A stretch of 64,000 bases of DNA from Mucor racemosus. Taxonomy: Eukaryota > Mucoromycota > Mucoromycetes > Mucorales > Mucoraceae. The first letter of the stretch is position 1, and each line of letters begins with the position of its first letter. Positions 22,813-34,189 of the stretch are shown one piece after another. Both the position numbers and the translations under genes were made by a program. The DNA is taken from NCBI GenBank assembly GCA_027405735.1, contig JAPEHQ010000005.1, positions 1,302,001 to 1,366,000 on the forward strand, read 5' to 3'. The notes under the pieces were generated by a model, which saw nothing but the letters and a program-made list of their open reading frames with translations, did no database searches and had not been told where the DNA came from.

Positions 22813-24077
22813 GTATCAGGGTTATGTTATATAAGGGGCAAGAGACACAGACAAAGATTTATTTGTTATATCTAGGTTTATTTCAGAATATATAATAAGG
22901 AAAATGATGAGGAAAACTGACGAAGAAATAAAAGGAATAATTATGAAAGTAAGATAATTATTTGTACTAATTCAAGAGTCTAGTTCCCTTCATGAACTAA
23001 ACTTCAGGGACAACATAGTGTTACTAAATTACTCTATAACTTGAATGCGAGTAAGTTGATATTGTAACGTGGTCATTGGCTGTGTCGCAGCGCGTATAGT
23101 AATAGAATCTCTTGCATAAGCTGGATATTGATATGTAATTCGGATAACGTAATAATGTGTGATGTGATTAGGATAGAGGATAGTAGTAGTATAATAATAT
23201 ATTAGGCTTGACAGGTTCATGACAAATCTGTTGATTTATTTAATTGACGATATTAAATTAAATGTAGTATAATATGATTCATATTTTTGCTAATGGTCAC
23301 TCTTCCAAAAAAAAGCCGAACAATCTCCGGAAGTTGGCCATCTAATAATATTTCCAGGCTTTAGATTTTTAAAAAAAATTACCGGACAGCCCGGACGCGG
23401 CTGTTTAAACATTCCAAGCAGCTATAAAATGCAGGTATCAAAAATTTATACAAAAATCAAGGTTCGACTGTATTGCTATTAATTATTCAAAGGCTTATTT
23501 TAAGTAAAACATAAATACAACCTACAACATTATTAGCCTAATAACAGATTTAACTTGAAAAGTATAAGATGATACAACCGGATTCGAAAAAAGTTCATAA
23601 AATCTGAAATGCCCAAGATTTAGAATAAATATTGTAGCAAGAAAAAATGTATAATTTAATAAAGGAACTTGTTAGATTAAATCACACACAAAAACTGAAG
23701 ATAATCTTTATTTAATATCAATAATAATTTGTCTTATTTATATACAAATTCTATATTACATTTATCCGTTAGATCAGTTTTGGATCGATTATATCTTTCT
23801 GACATTCCATGTCAGATCAATCTATTTATATTAGTACAGTAACACAGCACATTTAAGTTGAGTTTATTTCATACAGCTAAATCCAACAAGTGGATATGTC
23901 TCACATATCCCGTTTCCTGGATCTTACTTTCGAACAATAAGAACAATCAAGAATGTTACCACAGATCAGTTAGCTGACTTCTTATCAATAAGGATTAAAA
24001 ATCAAAAGGTTCATTATCTTACAAATAACCGGTGGATGCAACAACATCACAAATTTAAAGGATTTATATATAAAAGC
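22813..24077. other. Repeat-field gap without recognised feature
   Basis: No gene is supported. A local GC-richer patch at about 23,325-23,410 (CCGGAAGTTGG, CCGGACAGCCCGG) stands out against AT-rich surroundings but has no match elsewhere in the window. Confidence 0.35.
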
Positions 24078-26234
24078 ACTACGGTCGACCTGTGCTGCAC
24101 AAGATGATTTTGTTGTGTCCAGGTGAGCTGCACACTATAGCCTGATGAGTTGTTGCGCCCACTGAATAATGGCTAAAAAGATAACACGATGCACATGGGC
24201 ACAACAAAAGAAACTGCACACGAGCACAACGAAAAGCCTGTATGTGCAGAATTATAGATTCTGTCCATGTGCATGGCATTAATCCCATGTGTGCATAATA
24301 GTAGAACTGGCCATAAGCATATCATTATCCTTGTTTGTGCATAATATTAAAACCTGACCATGAGCATAATGAGCTGATCGTATGGGCACAAATTGGTTTG
24401 TACATGAGCATCACGCCGTTCTCAAAATTTCATTGCAATTTTTACTGGAATAATGGGTTTTTAAATTATATTTGCTTTTATTAATATAGATTATAGACAA
24501 TAATACAATTCAATGAGTTGTTAATGTAGTAGAGCAATACATGCAAGAATAGAGCCAATAATATATTTACGATTATTATCATTTGTAAGTATGTTTATAG
24601 CTACAATGTTTACAGCAACAATGTTTTTTACTTGAGCATAAATTTAAATACCACTTACGGCTTAAATTTATATGCAAGCCAAATCTAAGGTTATAAATGC
24701 TACTTTATCACACATAAAATTTAAACAAATTAGCCTCCTTCTTTAAACTTATTATTTTAGTTTACGATTGTCAGCTGTAAAAAAAATTGTTTTCAAATAT
24801 AGTTACAATCAGAACTATGGTTATTAAGAAAGGCATCAGATTTTTTTTGGTTTCTATATCATTTGAAATTTTATCACTTTCCTGGAACATTTCGTGGGTT
24901 TGTAGCCAATTCTAGCTTTTAATTGAGTAGATATAAATATTATTGCCTTTGATTTGTTCTGGTAATCAAGAAATACATCCAACAATACAGTAGTAAATAA
25001 TGATATTTGATCTTAGAATGCAGTTAAATAAAAACATCAGTCTCCAATATAGACTGCTACCTATATTAAAAACATTAGCCCCTTATATGTTAGCATGTAT
25101 GTATATTCAGATAAAAGAAAGGAATACCAGCTTGATAGTCTAATATGCCGATATGCCTTATCAAACGGCGAATATATCCTTGAAATATGAAAGCAAAAAG
25201 AGAGAAATGCCACAGGTCAAAAAGAATTTTCAAGGCTTTACATTATTTAGCGCAATCAAAACCCTGCTAAATTATATATTTCAGCCAATGTAAAAGCAGC
25301 CTTACAGCGTAGCATAAACCATAATTTAAACAAAATAGGCAACAATATCTGCTGTTATTATCATAAAACATAAAACCATACATTTTTCTATTAGAAAAAC
25401 CGTCTATAATACCATACATTCGTTAAAAAATTGCAAAAGCGAGCCCGCAGAGCGATGCCGTAATTGAGCATAGCAAGATCGAACGGCTAAGCCTCTCATA
25501 CTATAGTATATACAGTAGTATATCTAAATTTTAAATAAAAAAGTGCTTTTTTTATAACTTTTCGTATATTTAAGCACATACGGTCTGAAAATTCAGTTTT
25601 TGTAGCGGACATTTTCGAGACTCATTTTAGCCTTACCAACACTCATGATTTTGAACAAAAAACAGAAAAATCAAATTTTGACACCAAAATCAACGTTTAA
25701 ATATACTACATTGTGAGAGAAAATTGTAGCCATAGCTAATACGCATTTTATAAAAGTTTAATATTAAATGTTAAGTAATGAAAATTTGTACTTTTGCCCC
25801 AAAAACGGATTTTTGGTTAAAGGATTTTCATGTAATATTTTGCAATAAAAATGTTTATTATTTTTTATTGAGCAAATAGAGCGCTAAATTCTGCATATGT
25901 GTATATTTTTTGTTTTTATGATTGGTAGTATAATTAACTCTAGATTTGCAAAACCAAAAAAAAAAAATTAAAAAATGTCAAAATCGATGATCTGGACAAA
26001 AATAATTTTCTTAATTAATATTCCGCTTATAAGCCTTGTAAGTCTTAAAGATAAGAGATTTTATAATACCCGAGAACTTTTTGAAGAATGTATGGTGCTG
26101 TACCTCCTACTTGATTCAAGCTTATTACTGTAAATATTTATACATGTTAATATTGTGTGGTAGTTTATTTGATGATAATATAATCTTGCTTTATAGTTAT
26201 TGCGTTAGAGGTAATTTACATCGAGCTTTGATCT

Positions 26235-26430
26235 TACTACGTTTCCAACATCATAAAAATAAACATGGCGATCACTGGAACCTATTATTGCTACGTTTTT
26301 ACCCTCTTTGTCCCAAGCCAATTTATTCAATGCTTTACCAAAACCAACTTAGGTATCTACATTCAAATTCCATAAATTAAATAGACTGGTTCCATCTACA
26401 GTAGCATAAAACGTACATCAGGCCACTTTA
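26235..26430 (-). pseudogene. Captured dynein intermediate chain C-terminal fragment (copy B)
   Basis: On the minus strand this reads YATVDGTSLFNLWNLNVDT, stop, then GFGKALNKLAWDKEGK, NVAIIGSSDRHVYFYDVGN. It is the counterpart of 4,430-4,640 and less damaged: the second half is open and keeps the WD-repeat pattern seen at the C-terminus of cytoplasmic dynein intermediate chain. A stop after VDT and a frame change upstream make it non-functional. It has no promoter-proximal exons here. Confidence 0.72.
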
Positions 26431-26786
26431 TGAGAAATGTCAATCTGAAATCAGAAACATCCGATTGTCATTGTTATGAGCTATTAAAAACTTGATTTTT
26501 ACTAATACAACAATAAAAAAAAAAGAAACAAGATGATACTAATAATAGCATATGGTGAGTATTTAACACCTACAGTAAGTAAGTTTGACAAAGTATGCTT
26601 TTAAACCCTTTTAGAAATCCTGAGACAAACCCAACATCTTGGTTCTGTAATTTCTATTCATCAAAATGTTGCGATTTCCACTGCACAATTAATGCACCTT
26701 TTATCTATCTTGACCTCGATGTACATTATTGTTGAGTATCAGTTTTTTTACCAGTTGTATTTCTCTAATTCATTAATAGGGCAATA

Positions 26787-26993
26787 GGGGGCGTCAATTT
26801 CAAAGTTTGGTAGATTCTGAAAAAAAAAACTGGCCAACAAAAGTAAAGGATATTGAAGTCCTCCAATCATAATACGAATAAACGAATATACTTTAGGATC
26901 TACTTACAAAAAGTGGTAGATGTATTTCAGTATATTGGTTATTTAAGCCAATCATAAAACGAATAAATTTAGTATTTTGAGATTGACGCCCCC
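26787..26993. mobile_element. Small inverted-repeat element (MITE-like) in block B
   Basis: A 207-base insertion absent from block A has near-perfect inverted ends GGGGGCGTCAATTTCAAA and (inward from the right) GGGGGCGTCAATCTCAAA. The flanks carry TAATA on both sides, but the left copy is separated from the inverted end by GGGCAATA. The word ACGAATAAA occurs near the middle and again near the right end. It has no coding capacity. Superfamily is uncertain; G-rich ends with a short TA-rich duplication would suit PIF/Harbinger or Tc1-like elements. Confidence 0.65.
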
Positions 26994-27077
26994 TAATATT
27001 CAGTCATACTGAACGATGATTTGTAGCATTGCCAAAAAAAAAAGAGTAAATGCTTCAAGAGTTTTCTGCATAATATA

Positions 27078-27387
27078 TGATTTATCGAGACTTTATAAAT
27101 TAAAATCAACGTAAAAAATACCGTTTATTAGAATGAATTAAATATGGGTTTATATAGTTATTGGAATTGTGTGATAAGATCTAATGGACAGGGATCCATT
27201 AGATGTGACAATAGATATTATTATTAATGTGTTTGGATATAACATATTATGTTTCAGTGGTAATATTGCTATAAGTTATGTTTCATTGTTAGTTCCTGGG
27301 TGACAGGAACCAGTTACTGGATAGATAAGATCTGCTAGATTTGTCGGAGATCTTCTATATATCGAATGTTGTAATTCTGATAGATCA
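27078..27387 (-). mobile_element. Solo LTR, family L, in block B
   Basis: A 310-base element (plus strand TGATTTATCG...TAGATCA) has a perfect 5-bp duplication ATATA (27,073-27,077 and 27,388-27,392). It matches 3,683-3,998 in reverse complement. Its insertion point differs by only a few bases from that of the block A copy. Confidence 0.85.
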
Positions 27388-27845
27388 ATATAAAACTATG
27401 CAATTTAGTGGCAATAATTGCACTTAACTATGAGAGTTTATGGATACATACAATCTTATTTATAGAAAAAATAATAATAAAGACTAGTAACACATCATGG
27501 AGAACGTAATAAGCTTTATCACTAGAAATGCTAATGGTAAAAAAAAGAACCAAAAAGAGCTTCTAGGTCTTGGTTTAAAAGATTATGTATAAGAATTTCA
27601 TTTCCATATGAGTTAGAGGTGGAATTGGCTTCAAAATTAGCTGTTTAATATCCTCGAAAATCGACAAGCTATGCTTTTTGAACCTATTATTGATGTTAAT
27701 TAGAGTAATTAGTGCCTTCATTCAAAAGTAAGCTTTGCTTTATACATTTGCATTCACCCATTCAATAAATGACAATGCATTTATTATCCGTTATATCAAT
27801 CTACTAACTTCATTTTGATTCGATAGATTTGATAATTATATGCCT

Positions 27846-28193
27846 TGTTACGCCAGGAGATTATATCAATCTCAAAGCTAAAATATGTACTAAATCATTT
27901 AATAAAAATAAAGGAAAACTGTTATAAGATGAAAGAGCACACTAAAACTAAAGAACTTTATTATAAGATCAAAACATCTTCTTTTATATTCACATTCTCT
28001 AATTATATGACCTGTTTAAATGAGTCTATTTATATATATACATATATCCAATCAAGTCTAGGTGACACACACTAGTTCCACATTCTTGTATAAACGGAGC
28101 TTCATAACATAACACACAGCAATGTAGAACTTAACATATCAAACTGTGTCGTAATCTTAACCAAGGAATGCACCCAGATCTGTGGATGCAACA
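27846..28193 (+). repeat. LTR-like repeat M, copy 1
   Basis: A 348-base stretch starts TGTTACGCC and ends GGATGCAACA. Its left half recurs at 50,374-50,567, where it is cut by the hAT end. No matching 5-bp flanks are seen (TGCCT against ATATT). It directly precedes repeat D copy 3, so M and D may belong to one larger unit. Confidence 0.6.
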
Positions 28194-28196
28194 ATA

Positions 28197-29965
28197 TTAA
28201 TCTTTTGTATTTACAAGATAGATCCAGCAAAAGCTACTCTTCATTTTTTGTTTCAGAAAAAATATTGATTTTTCATTGAGGTAACTAAAATAGTAGTTCA
28301 TATCACAGCTTAACCCTATAGTAACGGAGTCCCAAAAATGATTTGTTGAAAAAATGATCCAAAAATGATTCTAAAAACAAAATCGTTTAATGGCTCATGA
28401 ACTTCAAAATAAGTAGCCCTAATGTACTAAATGTTTTTTGTGTAATTTTGGATTCTGCATCCATCCAAATAAAACTCAAACAAATAGTTTACATTAAATT
28501 TTGCGTAAAATGCGATCAAAATTTTGGAGGTTTTTTGAAGATATACATCACTTTTTATAAGCATATATTAAATCTAAATAATGAAAATAATTTAAAAAAA
28601 AATTATCTATTGATCTAGCTATTACTGAGCCTTCTAGCTATATTTTACATAGAGAAAACTAGATTTTTGTCGATTTTTTTTTCAAATTCAAAATTTGAGA
28701 TGAGGGTATATAGGGGAAAAATTGAAGCTAGAAACGGTTATCTCTTTGTACACATTTTTGAGGATATCTTCACGAAAAATCAATATTTTGAAGAAAACTA
28801 AATTGGGTCCGAGAGAGCTCAACGAGCTCGATGACATGAATGTAAAAAAAATGCCGCTCAATTTAATAAATATTTTGAAATCTACTACAAAAATGCCCAA
28901 AAAATGGAAAAAAAATAAAAGTGCTCAGAATTTTTTCATACTAAAATATGTTATAGAGCGCCTTAAAACTAAGTATAAAAGACGAGCCGAGCCTAGGACG
29001 AGCTTGACCAAAGCTCGCCACAACGAGCCGAGCTTTGTATCACTCGAGCTCGAGCCGAGCTTTAATAAAAGCTCGTTTGACAAAGACGAGTTTTTGACTT
29101 TTTTTTAAAAAGCTCGTTTGAGAAAGACGAGCTTTTGACTTCTTTTCAAAAAGTTCAAATTTAAATAATAATTAGTAAATGCTATGACATTATTACTTTA
29201 GATAATTGTCAATTGACATTCATAAGTTTGCTTTACTTTAGATATTTGTCACTGGAAAGGTAAAATAAAGCTCGCATTGAGATGATGAGTTTTAGTCGCT
29301 GCATAAAAAAGCTCGTTTGGGGTAAACGAGCTCTAGTCACGCGCAAAAAAAAGCTCGTCGAGGTTGAACGAGCTTTTTTGTAAGCTCGTCTAACTTTAAC
29401 GAGCCTTGAGAAAAGCTCGGCTGCATAAAAAAGGCTCGGCTCGTTTAATATCACTACTTAAAACAAGTAAATTTTATTATTATAGACTATTAGTAAAGCT
29501 TAATGTTTTGCAGAGATATTAAAGCTTAGTGTTTTGCAGAGATATTAAAGCTCAAAAGTTTTGGTTTTAACAGTGAAATACGTGTAAAAAATCTGAAACA
29601 TTAGCACTAAAGTCATTATACCAACTGCTAGAGATAGGATATTTTTGGATACTCATTTTCAGAATAAAGCTGAACATCTCAGGTTCATTGTACATAATTT
29701 TTTCTTGGTGTTATTTTGCGAAAAAAAAAAGTAAAGCAGAGATGGAAAGTGAAGCCCAGTTTTTAAGGAAAGGGCAGTAAATTTTACCTGTTTTTGAGTC
29801 TTACGTAAGTTATAAAAAATTTTTAGGAATAGGTGACAAAATGCGACTAATTCATAACAATTTAGCAGTGTCCAAGGTATATTATAAAAAGTACCTTGTA
29901 GAAGATTAGCTATAGAAAAGAGGGCACGCTCCGATTTTGAAGACTGAATACTGTGAAAATCAAGT
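28197..29965 (+). repeat. Dispersed repeat D, copy 3, split by a hAT-like element
   Basis: The two parts (28,197-28,969 and 29,457-29,965) join to match copy 4 at 49,012-50,285. The first part contains GAGAGAGCTCAACGAGCTCG near 28,810 and the recurrent open frame (RELNELDDMNVKK). The insertion between them has an 8-bp target duplication. Confidence 0.75.
28970..29456. mobile_element. Non-autonomous hAT-like element with AGCTCG array
   Basis: A 487-base insertion in repeat D copy 3 is flanked by a perfect 8-bp duplication CTTAAAAC (28,962-28,969 and 29,457-29,464); copy 4 has one CTTTAAAAC at the same place. Ends: TAAGTATAAAAGACGAGCC on the left and, inward from the right, TAGTGATATTAAACGAGCC, both continuing GAGCC. 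The interior is an array of short palindromic units of the type AAAAGCTCGTTTG...GACGAGCTTTT. It has no transposase and must depend on one supplied elsewhere. Confidence 0.82.
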
Positions 29966-30348
29966 TTTGAAAAAAAACAACTGTTCGCTAGTTAGTATAC
30001 TTCCCAGAAGTATAGCATTAGGCAGATTTTAACGTGTTTTAAATGCATGAAGTATACTCACATAAAAAAGTGACGAAGTATTTTCATATTTCAAAACAAA
30101 AATTAGGCAAAAAGCACCCATCAGTTGCCAGTAACCTTTCAATACGCTGATTTGAGGTGATTTTATTGCTTATCTCATAAAGATAATTAAAATGTCTTTC
30201 TACTTGTATTAATGTAGATTATCATACGCATTTTTTTTGGTTTTATAAGCCCTGTACTTGCTTGTCAAGAACCAGAGTTTATTTCGCTTTATATTTTTTT
30301 TTTATTTATAAAATTGACTGATTAAAAGCTGACCCACTTTTCTCATAT
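29966..30348. other. 3' flank of the cullin gene
   Basis: No gene is supported. The end of the cullin transcript should lie here, on the minus strand. Confidence 0.4.
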
Positions 30349-33099
30349 TTAAGCAACATAGCTATACATATCATTTTGATTCTCAACACGCTCAATATAT
30401 TCCTTTTCCTATGGAAATAATTTTAAATCAGTAAACCAAATTATGAAGATGGAAAAATAAGATTCTTACCAATAAAACATCAATACACTTCTTGATGGCA
30501 GGCACACGAGGCTTAAATCTTGATTGTAATTGAGTAATGACTTCTTCTATAAGAGCTACATGCTTCATGACCTTACGGGTCTTCATGATTCTCACAATAG
30601 CAGCTTGCATTACAAACATTCTGTCTTCTTCAATAGTTTTATGTGTTTCATCTGCCTCTGCTTTTTGCTCCATTCTCATTTGCATATTAAGGTTAATGCG
30701 GACCTTCTTACTCTTGAAATCGTGATTCAAGACGTAACGTGAACCAGCGTCACCAACATTTTCAGCATCGCGCAATAAAAGAACCTTGGCCTTGATGAGG
30801 ATACCAAGGGCAGGATTTAAGGCTTCAGGAGCAAGAGCTGTGCTCCTGTGTAAATCTTCATAAGTACAGCTATCAGTAGTGTTAAATTGAAGTAAAACTC
30901 CCATTTGGTAGGCAGAGACCATAAATGTGTAGCCCACCTTGGATGCTTTAAGATAATGTGTCTTGAGCTCAGCTTTTGATAATTGGAAGAGCCAGTTAAG
31001 TTTACGGCCAGAATGCTTGTTTTGATAAAACTTTTGGAAACGATCATACATTTTAACAACATCATCTGGGAGATTGAAAGATGTAGATGGTGCAGAAAGA
31101 GGCCAGGAACCAGCACCAAGAACCAAGATATTGAAATCGGCTGATACATGAAATACAAATTTAAATATTTGATGAACAAACGAAAAAATAAAATAAAATA
31201 AAAAAAAAAGAATATATGGACAAACTTACCTCCTGAAGGACCTTCATGACTTTGAGAGACTAAATCCTTGAACTGATCATTTAATTCTTTACTGAGTGAC
31301 ATATCAGTCAGCATACGTTGAAGTTTAGAAGTGTATTCAAAACCACATGCTTCTTTCAATTTGGAAATCATGGAACCCTCAGCATCATCAGATGCAGAGG
31401 TACCATTAACCAAACGTTTAGCCAACATTTTACTATAAAACTTCTGGAAGACATCTTTATCCTCAACGTATTTGAATACGGTCATGACATTGTTTAGCAC
31501 ATCCTCCAACTCATCTTCTTCAGGATTTTTGGCACTCTTCTTGAGCAATTGATCACAGAAACGAGCAAGTAACTCTGGTGATTTACTTGAAGATCCCTTG
31601 CAAACCTTATTTCTGTTTACAAACTCACCACAAGCTTTATCAAGAGCTGCGACAAATCCAGCCTCACCACTGAAAGCAGTTTGAACCAAATCATTGTATT
31701 TTTTGTGAACCTCAAGCAAAGTATCTACATAACTCTTAGGATCAACAGATTCGGATTCATTTTGTGAAATACGTTCAATGGCACTGAGCCCTGCTTTTTT
31801 GACATGAGCTTCGAAACTGACACGCAATGGGTTAAGTCCATCAGTGATACGAGCTAAAAGGGAATACATACGATGAAGGTCTTATGGGTAAACGCATTAG
31901 TAAAAGCTAAAAGTTTAAATTGATACCAAATAATTACCATCTTGTTTATCGGCATTGAGTAAACCTTGGAAGCCATCCCAAATGCTTTCTTCTTGATTTT
32001 TAACAAGCACAGTTTCACAAATAGGAATCAATGTCTTGTGAGTAGTAGGATGAAGGTACATTTGAACACGACCTTCTTCTTCATTTAATCTAGTCTCAGC
32101 CTTCTTCATATAATCAGGAATACTATTTTCGCTTATGAATTTTTCAGATTCTGTTTTATAATAGACCTCAGTAGCTTCAAGGAATTCCTTCTCGAAATAA
32201 TCTTTATAAACGTCCAAATTTGATTTTGAGGAGTCATTATGGTCAAGACCAAGAGAAACTAATTGATTTAATTATGAGTTATATGCTGATCTCTCCTCTT
32301 GTGTCCATTAGATATGTCTTACCAAACGAATCGACTACATTTTTTATCAAACCGGTCTCAATAACTTCGCCATTTCTTTGCTTGGTGATCAATTTCAATA
32401 CTGCGGCAATAACATTATGATTTACATATTCAAACATATACTTCTTCCAGCTGACAAGAGTTAACTACGAATTAAATGTTAACATTTTTTGATGCGATAT
32501 ATATTATGCATAATATCATTACAGTGAAAACATCATAAACATCGCTCTTTCTATCTTCATCGATTTCACGTTTAACCCAATAACGATTGAGATACATGAA
32601 AATGTTGTTCACAACACGAGCAGCAGCGGTATATCTTGCCCATTGTTTGGTATAATATTGTAATAATGATTCGTCCATATATTGTTCAGATTCCTTTCTA
32701 ATTTTCTCAAGATGAAGCTTCAAGTAGTTACTGAGATGTTGGTAAAGCTCACCACCGATCAATGGTGGTGCAGGAGCAGCTAATGAGCATGTTAGAAGCT
32801 TTTAATGCAAATAAAAAACAATTATATTTACGTCTACGAGAATTGGGTCCACTTGGAGCTGAGATATTGCCATGCAAGTTGGAATCGCTTCGAGCACAAT
32901 AGTTATGAACGGCACTAAGAACGCATATTAAGTATACACGTAACAAAATGTTCAGTTTTCAATGTTACCTATAAAGAATTGAGTAGCGAGTACGGTCAAG
33001 ACCTTGCTCAAAGCGGCACATGATTTGATCAAGACCTTCTTCTAAGAAAGTCCAAGTGGCATTGAAGTCGTTGCCTGGAGGCAACTGCATGGAAGTCAT
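30349..33099 (-). CDS. Cullin-1-like SCF ubiquitin ligase scaffold
   Basis: Eight exons on the minus strand: 33099-32969, 32914-32832, 32779-32523, 32464-32323, 32258-31938, 31880-31230, 31140-30470 and 30408-30349, giving 771 residues, the usual cullin length. Cullin-1 holds Skp1/F-box substrate receptors at its N-terminal repeats and the Rbx1 RING protein at its C-terminal domain. Clear family blocks include [43 protein letters not shown] and [17 protein letters not shown]. The neddylation site is present in [13 protein letters not shown], and the winged-helix C-terminus ends [15 protein letters not shown]. The match is closest to CUL1 (N-terminal NYC and C-terminal YSYVA), but CUL2-type assignment would need a tree. 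No defect is seen. Confidence 0.95.
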
Positions 33100-33461
33100 G
33101 GTTTAAATGTGATTCAAGTAATAAAGGTATAAAAATTTTTTAAATGTTGTATATAAAATATATATCGTGATTGACTATTTTTCGTTATTGATTAATAAGG
33201 AAAAAGTAGTGTGTTATTATTTTGATATACTAGATATGATAGCAAGGAAAACAACAGAAAAATGGAAATACTCTCTCTAAATGCTTATGATAGAGCAAGT
33301 ATACGTCACTTATATTATATGAAATGTTGGTCGTGACACTCATTTTCACCTACATCAAGTTTAATCAATGTCAAAATATATCACAAATAGCATAGAAATT
33401 GAAAATCTATACAAGAAAAAACTCTTTTTTTTATTTAGAAATATCTGGATATCAGTTAAAG

Positions 33462-34189
33462 CTACTCTGATTCGGAAGCAGAGCCAGCATCATCGATATC
33501 AGAATCATTGGCGATATCAGAATCATCCTAGTCATTGACAAAATTAGCATGAATTACATGAAAAACAAAGCAAAACCTTACCAAATCAATAGCAACACTT
33601 GCTTCATCTAATTTTTCCTTGATATCTTGGTATTTAGGGTTAACCAACATGATGGGTGTTAATTTACTACGATCTGTAATCCTAAAAGATATTTAAAATA
33701 CCATTACTTTACACTGAGAGCATTTTTTTTTTCAGACATTTTACTTACTTTGGATCAGCACCACCAGCTAATAATAATTCTACCATAGCAAGTGCCATTT
33801 CATGGTCTTGATTGGCATATTGTACAGCAATGTGTAAAGGAGTTTGTCCTTCCAAGGTATTCTTAATATCGAGGTCGATATCATCATGATTGACAAGTAC
33901 TTCGAGACATCCGATAGAACCTGCTTTGGCACTAAAAATACAAAACTAAGCTGAATTACTCGAGAAAATTTATAAATATCCTTACGCGTAATGAGCAGCT
34001 GTATTTCCTGCACCATCTCTAAAGGAAACATCACAGTTTCCTTCGTCTAACAACTTTTCCAAATCTTCCTCTTGATCATTTCGACACAAAGATAACATAA
34101 GTTCATCTAATAAGTATGGGTTAAAATTGTTATATTTTTGAATTGATTTTGTTATCATTACTGGCGGGAGCTCCTTGGTCCTCGGTCAT
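33462..34189 (-). CDS. Small ankyrin-repeat protein
   Basis: Five exons on the minus strand: 34189-34162, 34106-33986, 33931-33749, 33681-33582 and 33527-33462, giving 165 residues. It contains two to three ankyrin repeats: VSFRDGAGNTAAHYAAKAGS, then DIKNTLEGQTPLHIAVQYAN and MVELLLAGGADPKITD, followed by KLTPIMLV. The tail is acidic and serine-rich (DDSDIANDSDIDDAGSASES), probably a casein-kinase-type phosphorylation target. Size and layout resemble the single small ankyrin proteins of yeasts (S. pombe SPAC105.02c and S. cerevisiae YCR051W), whose role is poorly known. It lies about 360 bases upstream of the cullin start, same strand. Confidence 0.85.

Larger units (their letters stand above)
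24078..27665 (-). repeat. Block B of the large inverted duplication
   Basis: The reverse complement of this block follows block A (2,925-7,138) from end to end. It lacks three insertions present in A (the solo LTR at 3,091, the LTR-L at 3,683 and the hAT-like element at 4,759) but has its own LTR-L (27,078-27,387) and a small inverted-repeat element (26,787-26,993). About 17 kb lie between the inner ends of A and B. The unit carries a dynein-like gene fragment. Confidence 0.8.

Noticed and set aside
23325..23410. GC-richer patch with CCGGACAGCCCGG considered as an RNA gene
   Set aside because: The palindrome is short, no flanking signals are present, and no second copy exists in the window.
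26081..26380. 99-residue plus-strand frame in block B
   Set aside because: It overlaps the dynein-like fragment on the opposite strand, which has a clear family match; the plus-strand frame has none.
28722..29108. 128-residue open frame as a gene
   Set aside because: It spans repeat D and runs into the hAT-like insertion, so the C-terminal half is insertion sequence. Only the short shared part is reported as a finding.
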